From assembly GCA_005793025.1 (NCBI GenBank), contig SXQI01000123.1, positions 1 through 18,398 of the forward strand: a stretch of 18,398 nt of DNA. Direction: 5' to 3'. Position 1 is the first letter of the stretch, and the number at the start of each line of letters is the position of its first letter. The translations under genes and the position numbers were made by a program. The notes under the pieces are model-generated. The model was not told the DNA's origin. It ran no database searches and saw only the letters and a program-made list of their open reading frames with translations. Positions 1-7,102 of this stretch are shown here, piece by piece. Source of the DNA: Verrucomicrobiales bacterium (lineage in GTDB: Bacteria > Verrucomicrobiota > Verrucomicrobiia > Limisphaerales > SXQI01).

Positions 1-162
1 AATTGCAACCAACTGGTCAGTTTCATTTCTACAAATATGACCCTTTTACCCGGAGACGTGATCATCACCGGCACTCCATCGGGAGTGGGCCCCATTGCCT
101 CAGGAGACCGTCTGGAAGTCCGCATTCAAGGTCTCAGTCCTCTGATCAATAGTGTGAAATAA
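1..162 (+). CDS. Fumarylacetoacetate hydrolase family protein, C-terminal fragment
   Basis: The frame is open from base 1 to a TAA stop at 160-162, giving the last 53 residues of a protein whose start lies outside the window. It contains the block GDVIITGTPSGVG followed by SGDRLEVRIQGL and ends in INSVK. This matches the C-terminal end of the FAA-hydrolase fold, where the usual pattern is PGDVI-x-TGTP-x-GVG, then a GD-x-V-E-x-x-I-x-G-x-G-x-L-x-N strand pair. Members are Mg2+-dependent enzymes that hydrolyse, decarboxylate or isomerise beta-diketo or 2-oxo acids in the cytoplasm. The metal-binding residues lie upstream of the visible part, so the substrate cannot be assigned. The next gene, proS, starts 76 bases downstream on the same strand, with no clear terminator or promoter seen between them. 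The family call is fairly safe; the exact enzyme is unknown. Confidence 0.8.
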   Translation, partial: NCNQLVSFISTNMTLLPGDVIITGTPSGVGPIASGDRLEVRIQGLSPLINSVK

Positions 163-238
163 GGACTCTCCGACTCTTTCTCATTAACACCTACAGTTAT
201 CGAGGCCCTTGGTAACTGCACCCCTGTTTTCCAAAAAT

Positions 239-1954
239 ATGCGCTGGTCCCAATTATTGATTCCTACTCTCAAGGAGACTCCTTCCGATGCGGAAATTGT
301 CTCCCACAAACTCTTGCTCCGAGCGGGGTTGATCCGAAAATTGACTTCCGGCCTCTACACTTTTCTTCCGCTTGCTGTGCGGACTCTGAGGAAAGTAGAA
401 AACATTCTTCGAGAAGAGATGAATCGAGCAGGGGCTCAAGAGGTCTTGATGCCTGCACTACACCCGCCCGAGATTTGGCAAAAAAGCGGCCGGTACGACA
501 TCATGGTGGATGTGCTGTTGAAGGCAAAAGACCGTGCCAAAAAGGAATGGGTACTAGGACCCACGCATGAAGAAGTGATCACGACCTTAGTTGCTGGTGA
601 AATTAGTTCTTACCGACAACTGCCGAAAAATTTCTACCAGATTCAAACCAAATTTCGGGACGAAATCCGACCTCGCTTCGGCCTAATGCGGGCGAAGGAG
701 TTCATCATGAAGGACGCCTATAGCTTCGACGTGAGCGACGAGGCGGCGCAGGTGAGTTATCAAAAAATGTATCAAGCCTATGCCCGGATTTTCCAGCGTT
801 GCGGTTTGCAGACGGTGGCGGTTGACGCGGATACAGGGGCAATCGGGGGGAAGTTTTCACACGAGTTCATGGTGCCTGCAGAAACCGGCGAAAATGAAAT
901 CGTTTATTGCGAATCGGGTGAGTATGCCGCGAACATCGAGAAGGCAACCAGTCGGGTCCTCCTCGCAACGAGCACAGTGGATACCGGATCGGCAGTCGAA
1001 CAATTCGCGACACCGGGAGTTCTGACGATCGATGCATTGACCAAAGCTCCCTACAATGTGGCCGCCCAGCAACAGATCAAAACGTTGATCTACATCATCG
1101 ACACGAAATTCACGTTGATCTTGATGCGTGGCGACCATCAACTCAACGAGACAAAGTTGGCGGCGGCAACAGGCGGGACACAATTACGCCCTGCGACTGC
1201 TGAGGAGATCCACACGACACTCGGAGCGCATCCGGGCAGCTTGGGAGCGGTCGGTCTTTCCGGATTCTTCGTCCTCGCGGATGAAACATTGCGAGACTCG
1301 GCTGGGATGACAACAGGGGCGAATCAGGACGGATTCCATTTCCGCCACGTGAATATCTCACGCGATATTGTGGTGACAAAATGGCATGATCTTCGACTCG
1401 TCGCTGCAGGGGAGGCGTGTCCAGTGACGGGCACTCCGCTCAAAATTCGACGCGCCATCGAAGTGGGCCATGTGTTCAAGCTGGGCACAAAATACAGCGA
1501 TTCGCTCGGTGCGTTGTTTGTGGACGAAGCCGGAGAAAAACGAGCCGCTACCATGGGCTGCTACGGCATCGGGGTTACCCGCACCATGCAAGCGGTGATC
1601 GAACAATCCAACGATAAGGACGGCATTATTTGGCCAATAAGCGTGGCGCCGTTCAGTGTGTGCATCACTCCGCTATCGGTAACTCCTGACGGGGCAGTGA
1701 TGCTCCTCGCGGAAAAGCTCTACCAAGAACTGACCGAGCGCGGAATCGATGTAATCCTCGATGATCGCGACGATCGCCCGGGCGTTAAGTTTAAGGATTC
1801 CGAGCTGATCGGTTTCCCCATTCGCATTGGCATCGGGGAAAAATCCCTCGCCAAAGGCGAAGTCGAAATCAAGCCCCGCAAAGGTTCGCTTCAAGCAGTG
1901 CGAACGGAGGACGCTTTGGAACACATCCTGAGTTTTCTTAAAGCAAATACCTGA
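239..1954 (+). CDS. proS: Prolyl-tRNA synthetase (bacterial type, with editing domain)
   Basis: Class II aminoacyl-tRNA synthetase that charges tRNA-Pro with proline in the cytoplasm. From the ATG at 239 it is 571 residues, close to the roughly 570 of the E. coli-type enzyme. The N-terminal stretch MRWSQLLIPTLKETPSDAE matches the family start, which is why I prefer this ATG over an in-frame TTG at 209. Motif 2 is seen as TKFRDEIRPRFG (about 138-149), followed by KDAYSFD, and motif 3 as GCYGIGVTR (about 440-448). Between them, about 222-390, lies the YbaK-like insertion domain that clears mischarged Ala-tRNA-Pro; it is recognised by GDHQLNE, LRPAT and the GANQDG block. The anticodon-binding domain follows from about 465. 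No SD sequence precedes the ATG. It converges on rsmH, with 21 bases between the stop codons. Confidence 0.97.
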   Translation: MRWSQLLIPTLKETPSDAEIVSHKLLLRAGLIRKLTSGLYTFLPLAVRTLRKVENILREEMNRAGAQEVLMPALHPPEIWQKSGRYDIMVDVLLKAKDRAKKEWVLGPTHEEVITTLVAGEISSYRQLPKNFYQIQTKFRDEIRPRFGLMRAKEFIMKDAYSFDVSDEAAQVSYQKMYQAYARIFQRCGLQTVAVDADTGAIGGKFSHEFMVPAETGENEIVYCESGEYAANIEKATSRVLLATSTVDTGSAVEQFATPGVLTIDALTKAPYNVAAQQQIKTLIYIIDTKFTLILMRGDHQLNETKLAAATGGTQLRPATAEEIHTTLGAHPGSLGAVGLSGFFVLADETLRDSAGMTTGANQDGFHFRHVNISRDIVVTKWHDLRLVAAGEACPVTGTPLKIRRAIEVGHVFKLGTKYSDSLGALFVDEAGEKRAATMGCYGIGVTRTMQAVIEQSNDKDGIIWPISVAPFSVCITPLSVTPDGAVMLLAEKLYQELTERGIDVILDDRDDRPGVKFKDSELIGFPIRIGIGEKSLAKGEVEIKPRKGSLQAVRTEDALEHILSFLKANT

Positions 1955-1975
1955 ACCAAGGATTGCGGGTTCCCC

Positions 1976-3034
1976 TCAGGCTTTGATCGCCCAACGGAGT
2001 TTTGCGCTCGAGGCCCTAGGGTTAGCTCGAACCTCCTCAGCGGAAGCTCTGATCACAGGATCGTTGATTTCGCGATAAACCCCACTGCGGGCGTGGTCTT
2101 GAAACGCCTTTTTCACTCGACGATCCTCGCCGGAATGAAACGTCAGAATTGCGACACGCCCTCCGGGGTTTAAAACTTGAGGCACCACCCGAAGAAACGC
2201 TTCCAAGGTCGCGAACTCTTGATTAACAGCGATACGAATAGCCTGAAACACCCGGCGAATCGGGGCGTCCCCTTCTTGATCTCGCAACTGTTTCGGGAGC
2301 GATTGTAATCCACGCCGAACTGACGCGGCGAGAAGACTTGTCGTGCGTAATCCGTTTCGAGCGCGATCTTCAATCAGGATTGGAGCGATAAGGCGAGCGT
2401 AGGGTTCATCAGCATTCTCGATCAGGATTTCAACAATCTTTTCTTGATCAAGATTCGCTAGAAATTCCCAAGCCGGCGACCCTTTCCCGGGATTCATGCG
2501 TAGATCAAGCGGCCCTTCAGATTTGTAAGATAATCCCCGTGCCGGATTGTCCAACTGCATCGAGGAAATCCCAAGGTCAGCAAGAATCAGGTCTGCTGCA
2601 GGGAGACTCAATGAGTTGAGAACCTGATTCATCGCCGCGTAATTGGCATGAACAGCAGTGAATTCCTCTTCTCCGAAACCCAGTAAACGGAGCCTAGCTT
2701 CAGTTCTAGGTAACTCAATGGGATCGATGTCCAAACCAATCAGCCGACCGGCCGGTCTCAACAATCGAAGTATTTCACACGTATGCCCCCCGTAACCTAG
2801 TGTTGCATCAACACATACCTCGCCGGGTTGCGGTCGAAGGATCTGAAGTATCTCCTGAACCAAAATCGGACGGTGAGACCCTGCTGGAGTTTTGCCTGAG
2901 TCCAATACTTTCTGGAATGTTTCTGGGTAACTTTCCGGTCGGTGCTCCTTATACTTTTCTTCGAATTTCCTAGGGTTTTTCCCGGAGTATCGTTGCCGAC
3001 GTTTGTGAGGTAGTGGTTCGGGTGAAGTCTCCAT
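1976..3034 (-). CDS. rsmH: Divergent RsmH-type 16S rRNA (cytosine-N4) methyltransferase
   Basis: Cytoplasmic SAM-dependent methyltransferase of the RsmH (MraW) family, which N4-methylates C1402 in the 16S rRNA decoding site. Family signatures over 352 residues are HRPILVQEIL (54-63), the SAM loop DATLGYGGHT (76-85), DLGISSMQLD (153-162), GPLDLRMN (174-181), FQAIRIAVNQE (263-273), FHSGEDRRVK (299-308) and NPRASSAKLRWA near the end. Two things are unusual. A lysine/arginine-rich extension of about 50 residues precedes the fold, and FHSGEDR replaces the common FHSLEDR. From memory these mark a distinct RsmH clade, so a classical RsmH may also exist in this genome. It is the last gene of a minus-strand operon, 45 bases after a secreted-protein gene, and is not in a cell-division (mra/fts) cluster. 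There is no clear SD, so the start could lie further in. The exact target base is not proven. Confidence 0.88.
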   Translation of the reverse strand: METSPEPLPHKRRQRYSGKNPRKFEEKYKEHRPESYPETFQKVLDSGKTPAGSHRPILVQEILQILRPQPGEVCVDATLGYGGHTCEILRLLRPAGRLIGLDIDPIELPRTEARLRLLGFGEEEFTAVHANYAAMNQVLNSLSLPAADLILADLGISSMQLDNPARGLSYKSEGPLDLRMNPGKGSPAWEFLANLDQEKIVEILIENADEPYARLIAPILIEDRARNGLRTTSLLAASVRRGLQSLPKQLRDQEGDAPIRRVFQAIRIAVNQEFATLEAFLRVVPQVLNPGGRVAILTFHSGEDRRVKKAFQDHARSGVYREINDPVIRASAEEVRANPRASSAKLRWAIKA

Positions 3035-3079
3035 GACTTTGGGATCATCAGAAACAATGGAATCCAGAGGACATGGAAC

Positions 3080-4474
3080 TTATTTCTTTGGATTGGAAAT
3101 CACTTCCGGTTCTACCCATCGCAATCGATTGAATGAACTCGGTTGAAAATGGAGAGTTCCCAACGCGGAGTTTCGGCCTGTTAAACCGGTGGAATCCAAT
3201 TTCTCGACCTCTAAACGCAAATGACCACCCTGAGCAAAAAAGGCCCGAACCTCCCCTTCCTTCAGCGATGCTGGGGCAAGATTGGTGCGAGCCATCTCGA
3301 TCTGAAGCACTCGAGCCATGGGAACTTCAATCCGGGTTCCCTTGGTGACCAAAGCAAGTTTTCCGTCCTTCACTCCATCGAAAAGCCCCGTCATACGGTC
3401 ACCATTCCGCAGTTTCGCTCCATCCTGTTTGAGTGCCAAGCTGTTGGTAATTAACTCTTCAAATTGACCATCCCATTCTGTGATCTTTAATCCACTCAAC
3501 CTGACAACGCCTTGACCTTGATGCACAAAACGGATCGCGCCACCGGTTCCTGCAAACCCCTCCGGATCAGTCCATTGCTTGATCATGACACCATCCAACA
3601 GCAGTGCCACGAGCTTCTTCTCCTTGTTGACTCGAATGTCAACCCGCATCGAAGTGCGTTGCCCAAAAGCCGGCATCGCGACCTGCCCGAGAAACCGAAG
3701 CGGTTCGTTTTTCTTCACAGGCAACAGGTTGGAAGAAAAATTGTTGATCTGAAGACTATAGAAACCGCCGAAATCAGGCTCGGTGTCTTTGTTGGCCAAG
3801 TTGACGGGTTGGAGATACTCCGTGGCCAACGCGACCGCGAGGTGGAAATAACCCTTCCACTGTAAGTCGAAATTAATTGCAACGCGATCCGGCAAATTGA
3901 CTTCCCGCGCAATGGAAGCCGATTCTGTGGCATAAAACGCTCCATCTTGGTATTTCCAATCACCCGCCTCGCCAACACCAGCATTTTGAACTTTTCCCAT
4001 CGTCCAACCCGCAGCACTCGTTGGTCCCTCGAACAGAAGTTTTCTTTTCTGGGGAGACGGGACGAGCGCAAGGAGCGATGAGATTGGAAAATCAAAGGAA
4101 CCAGCGTAAGCCGATTTGACGACGACTTTATTGGTGTCCATCGAAATCAGGTTAGCCTCGAAGGATTCGCCCCCCCGAAGTTCAAACCGTGCGGGAACTC
4201 CTCCCGTGATCTCCGCCGGCGGCCTCGTCGAAAGATGAATCTCAGAGATCGCCTTGTTATCCAAAGCGATTGCATCGAGCGCGTCGGGATGCTTCCACAC
4301 AACTTCATTAAGATTCTCAATGACATGAAGCGTTCCGGTGAGCACATCTCCGTTGCGGAAAATGGCTGTATCCGCTGATCCAACAAACGTTAGAAACGAA
4401 GTGACGATCAGCCCCAACGTGGAACTCAGGCCTCCGCAAACGATTCGATATCCATGGAGAAAAAGTGCTTTCAT
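3080..4474 (-). CDS. Exported beta-rich protein with concanavalin-like core and four small repeats (paralogue B)
   Basis: I do not recognise a named family for the whole 464-residue protein. A signal peptide or N-terminal anchor is visible at about 1-34 (basic start, hydrophobic run, then VGSADTA). A central region, about 146-335, resembles the LamG/DUF1080-type concanavalin sandwich: LLFEGPTSAAGW, then WKYQDGAFYA, a VDIRVN strand, LLLDGVMIKQW and LSGLKITEWDG. Around it sit four related segments of about 40 residues, at roughly 38-82, 96-139, 354-396 and 409-454. Their pattern is a glycine/acidic turn, G-x-L, a short gap, alternating hydrophobic strands, then I-x-x-L/I. They could be small beta-barrels. 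The gene overlaps its upstream paralogue by 4 bases (ATGA), so it is probably translationally coupled. No catalytic residues can be named; carbohydrate or protein binding outside the cytoplasm is a guess. Confidence 0.85.
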   Translation of the reverse strand: MKALFLHGYRIVCGGLSSTLGLIVTSFLTFVGSADTAIFRNGDVLTGTLHVIENLNEVVWKHPDALDAIALDNKAISEIHLSTRPPAEITGGVPARFELRGGESFEANLISMDTNKVVVKSAYAGSFDFPISSLLALVPSPQKRKLLFEGPTSAAGWTMGKVQNAGVGEAGDWKYQDGAFYATESASIAREVNLPDRVAINFDLQWKGYFHLAVALATEYLQPVNLANKDTEPDFGGFYSLQINNFSSNLLPVKKNEPLRFLGQVAMPAFGQRTSMRVDIRVNKEKKLVALLLDGVMIKQWTDPEGFAGTGGAIRFVHQGQGVVRLSGLKITEWDGQFEELITNSLALKQDGAKLRNGDRMTGLFDGVKDGKLALVTKGTRIEVPMARVLQIEMARTNLAPASLKEGEVRAFFAQGGHLRLEVEKLDSTGLTGRNSALGTLHFQPSSFNRLRWVEPEVISNPKK

Positions 4475-5901
4475 TGATTGCCTGAGCCGACCGCATCCGG
4501 AGCTACCAACCCAGTTTCATCCGTTCCAGAAGCGAGTCGCTCTAGATTAAATTCAAGCTGTCGCAATGATCCGGTGTCCACTTCGATTTTTCCAAAGTTC
4601 GCATTAAACCCACGAAGCTGCCCTGATTGAAGCTGATGAATATCCAGCATCAAGTTTTCGCCGCCAGCAAGTTTTGCACGAACCATCCATGGACTTTGAA
4701 CAACCGGAGCCGCTTGGCTTTTTGCTAACACCATCTGGACAACGCGTTCTACTGGAATCTCAAGGTGCGTTGTGCGACTTAGCACTTTGATTTTTCCCTC
4801 ATGGATTCCTTCAATCTTACCTGTGACCCGATCTCGATTAGCAAGGAATACGACATCGTTCGTTGCAGGAGAATTGGTACCGATCTCTGGCTCGTATCGC
4901 CCGTCAAGCGCAGTCAATCGCATGTTTGAGAGTTTGAGTTCAGGCCCATCCGTTTGCGAATAAAAGACGATGCCACCCCCTTTGGCTACGAAGCCGCTGT
5001 TATCCTTCCATCGGCCCGCAGGAACACCGTCCACCATGATCCCAATCGACGCATCCTCGACATGAGTACGAATCTCAAAACGAACAGAATTCTTATTGAG
5101 CATCGAAGGGATTTGCGCGTTTCCAAGCAACACCGCCCCCTGTCCTGCGGTAACCCGTTGCAAGGTTAACCCTCCTTGACCGATGTAGAGGATGTAAGCA
5201 CTCGCACTATAATCAAACCGATCAACGGTCTGCGCATACAGTGTCACCGTCAGACTAAACGCGGCACTCCATGCGAGGTCGAATTCGAGGTTGGAACTAG
5301 TCTTCAGTCCGAAATCACGACCCAAAATGTCGGGACCTTTCGCAATAAACGCACCATTTTGGTATTTCCAAGGTCGGGTGTTTTTACCTGTGGCCCATCC
5401 GTCTGCGCTGGTAGGACCTTCGAAAAGAACGCGGTAACCTCCCGAAGAAAAACCGATAGCCTCGATCGCCTCCTGAGGTGCCTTCAAGCGACCGGCGAAC
5501 CACGTTTCCACTTCGAATTGACCCTCCGACATGGCAACTAGATTTCCGAATACCTCATCCCCGTTCTTGAATCTGAACTTGGATCCGGGCCGGAACGATG
5601 CAGGAGGACCTTGGTTGGACTTCAGTCGGACTCGTGCCAGATTTTTTGACCGAAGGACCAAGGGTGTGCGAGCCGCTGGAAACTTCCAGATCAACCCTTT
5701 TTCAGTCTCAAGCCCGAGTAACTCCCCTGTGATCGATGTACCATCGTACAATTGTAGTTCTGCATCCGGGTTTGCGGAGACCGCACGTTGAAGGATCATT
5801 AGAACACACAATCCCACGATGAACGTGGCGAATCGTCGCCATCCGCTTATCGTGGCTATCGTCTCCACATTGAAGTCTGAGGGGCTGGATTCACCTCTCA
5901 T
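4471..5901 (-). CDS. Exported beta-rich protein with concanavalin-like core and four small repeats (paralogue A)
   Basis: This 476-residue protein is a tandem paralogue of the next gene downstream and has the same layout. A signal peptide covers about 20-43 (WRR, then a hydrophobic run, ending VSA before NPDAE). Small repeats lie at about 49-95 and 109-151, a concanavalin-like sandwich at about 158-332, then repeats at about 351-394 and 406-451. The shared anchor is VLFEGPTSADGWATGK here against LLFEGPTSAAGWTMGK in the partner. Other sandwich strands are WKYQNGAF, VRFEIRTH and IMVDGVPAGRWKD. The ATG at 5901 overlaps the upstream toroid-protein gene by 11 bases and has no SD of its own, implying coupled translation. 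A GTG at residue 12 would give a more typical short signal peptide and cannot be excluded. The sandwich is related in style to DUF1080 domains, but I see no basis for calling it an enzyme. Confidence 0.85.
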   Translation of the reverse strand: MRGESSPSDFNVETIATISGWRRFATFIVGLCVLMILQRAVSANPDAELQLYDGTSITGELLGLETEKGLIWKFPAARTPLVLRSKNLARVRLKSNQGPPASFRPGSKFRFKNGDEVFGNLVAMSEGQFEVETWFAGRLKAPQEAIEAIGFSSGGYRVLFEGPTSADGWATGKNTRPWKYQNGAFIAKGPDILGRDFGLKTSSNLEFDLAWSAAFSLTVTLYAQTVDRFDYSASAYILYIGQGGLTLQRVTAGQGAVLLGNAQIPSMLNKNSVRFEIRTHVEDASIGIMVDGVPAGRWKDNSGFVAKGGGIVFYSQTDGPELKLSNMRLTALDGRYEPEIGTNSPATNDVVFLANRDRVTGKIEGIHEGKIKVLSRTTHLEIPVERVVQMVLAKSQAAPVVQSPWMVRAKLAGGENLMLDIHQLQSGQLRGFNANFGKIEVDTGSLRQLEFNLERLASGTDETGLVAPDAVGSGNQ

Positions 5902-6901
5902 AGATGGGCAGAAAACGATAATTCAATGCGAGAGAAAGGAGTGATGCAGAAGTCGAGAAACTGGAACCGAACTGGCCTTCCCAATGTCCATCGGTGCCCT
6001 GACTTGCAGCGAGTGCTTTGAAATTTTTACGATTCCAATCCCGCCAAGCCGAAGGGGACGCATGAAAAAACGCTTGGGCTGCGTAATAGAGATAGTATTG
6101 CTGATACCCTAACTCAGGAGGGGCCTTTTGGAGGTATTTGAAACCTTTTTCGAAGACAGGATTATTTTTTTCTTTCGCGAGGGCGTAGACGAGACACGCG
6201 ATGGCGGTTCGAGTGGCATTAGGACCTTGCGATGTGAGATAGCCGAAACCCCCATCCGCCGTTTGGCACTTTGCAAAATATTTAAGCCCCTTCTGAATGG
6301 CTTCCTCGGGGACTGCGATCCCAGCGTTACGAGCGGCGAAAAGGGCGACCATCTGAGCCCCGCTGACCGTGGTGTCGGCATCCTGACTCTCGGGAGAATA
6401 CCGCCAAGCACCCTGCGGATTCTTCGCCTGAGATTGAACGATCAACTTAACCGCGCCGACCAATGCTGGTCCCAATCTTGCATCCTGAACTGTGCCGTAA
6501 GCTTCCGCCAAAGCTAGTGTCGAGAACCCGTGGTTATACATCGTTTTGCCGATGTATCCCGTCTGGGCATTTCTGAACTTGAGAACAAAATCCAGTCCCC
6601 GTCGGATCGACGAAGCGTAGGGGCCGAAATTTGGATCATCCCCATGCGCCAGCATGGAAACCACCGCAAGAGCTACTGCCGCAGGCTCACTTCCATAAGG
6701 TCGATCAGACCACGATCCATCCTCGGCCTGATTTTTCAGTAAGAATTGAAGCCCCTTGGTGTAGACGCGCTCCAATTCAGCAGGCGAAATCTCGGGAGCT
6801 TCTTGGAACAAAACTTGAGCCTGACTCGAACCAACGCATGCGAACCAAATGAGAGCGATGGCAACTCTTTTCCTTAGAGACGAAGTTTTGTCGTTGGTCA
6901 T
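5891..6901 (-). CDS. Exported prenyltransferase/squalene-cyclase repeat (alpha/alpha-toroid) protein
   Basis: The predicted 336-residue protein starts with a signal peptide (KTSSLRKRVAIALIWF, then CVGSSQA before QVLF; cleavage near residue 28). Six repeats follow, each a helix ending in a Q-x-x-x-G-x-W/F-like turn: NQAEDGSW (about 57-64), FRNAQTGYIG, SQAKNPQGAW, CQTADGGFGY, LQKAPPELGY and SQGTDGHW. This is the alpha/alpha-barrel repeat of the prenyltransferase/squalene oxidase superfamily. A DADTTVSG stretch (about 174-181) sits where class II cyclases carry DxDD, but its fourth residue is Thr, so cyclase activity is doubtful. I chose the ATG at 6901 because AGGAGG lies 12 bases upstream and the signal peptide then has normal length; an in-frame start at 6958 would add 19 residues. 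It is the first gene of the minus-strand operon. Its function is unknown; a scaffold or binding role is a guess. Confidence 0.87.
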   Translation of the reverse strand: MTNDKTSSLRKRVAIALIWFACVGSSQAQVLFQEAPEISPAELERVYTKGLQFLLKNQAEDGSWSDRPYGSEPAAVALAVVSMLAHGDDPNFGPYASSIRRGLDFVLKFRNAQTGYIGKTMYNHGFSTLALAEAYGTVQDARLGPALVGAVKLIVQSQAKNPQGAWRYSPESQDADTTVSGAQMVALFAARNAGIAVPEEAIQKGLKYFAKCQTADGGFGYLTSQGPNATRTAIACLVYALAKEKNNPVFEKGFKYLQKAPPELGYQQYYLYYAAQAFFHASPSAWRDWNRKNFKALAASQGTDGHWEGQFGSSFSTSASLLSLALNYRFLPIYER

Positions 6902-6913
6902 AGCCAATCCAAC

Positions 6914-6919
6914 CCTCCT
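6914..6919 (-). promoter_or_regulatory. Strong Shine-Dalgarno site of the toroid-protein gene
   Basis: The minus strand reads AGGAGG, extended to AGGAGGG, 12 bases before the ATG at 6901. This consensus site decides the start codon over the in-frame ATGs at 6922 and 6958. It stands out because most genes in the window have no such site. Confidence 0.6.
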
Positions 6920-6964
6920 CATGAAGGCGGTGATAGACAGGTTTTGAACAGCAAACACCTGCGC

Positions 6965-6993
6965 AGGATAGCTCTACACAGTGAGATCGGCAA
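6965..6993 (-). promoter_or_regulatory. Candidate sigma70-type promoter of the exported-protein operon
   Basis: On the minus strand, TTGCCG (6988-6993) and TATCCT (6965-6970) are separated by exactly 17 bases, each matching 4 of 6 consensus positions. Transcription would begin near 6958, leaving a leader of about 57 bases before the ATG at 6901. An alternative perfect TATAAT at 7009-7014 on the same strand has no recognisable -35 box. Either or both could serve. Confidence 0.4.
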
Positions 6994-7068
6994 GGAGTCT
7001 GGATCCGAATTATAATTTCCATTTCACGGTGGTCTCGAAGTTTTACCTGCTTCATTTTTGCACTTGGA

Positions 7069-7096
7069 TTGACGCCTCGCAAACCTTCACTATTCT
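7069..7096 (+). promoter_or_regulatory. Probable sigma70-type promoter of purC
   Basis: TTGACG (7069-7074, 5 of 6 consensus) and TATTCT (7091-7096, 4 of 6) are separated by 16 bases. A start about 7 bases beyond the -10 box falls at about 7103, which is the A of the purC ATG. The messenger would therefore have essentially no leader. The GGAG at 7097-7100 is only two bases from the ATG, too close for a normal SD. Confidence 0.5.
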
Positions 7097-7102
7097 GGAG
7101 CA

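Noticed and set aside
209..238. TTG start for proS ten codons upstream
   Set aside because: Family alignment from memory starts at the ATG at 239 (MRWSQLL); the only SD-like bases before the TTG are too close to it.
1953..1972. Possible terminator between proS and rsmH (GAACC / GGTTC)
   Set aside because: Only a 5-base-pair stem with a 10-base loop and no T tract on either strand.
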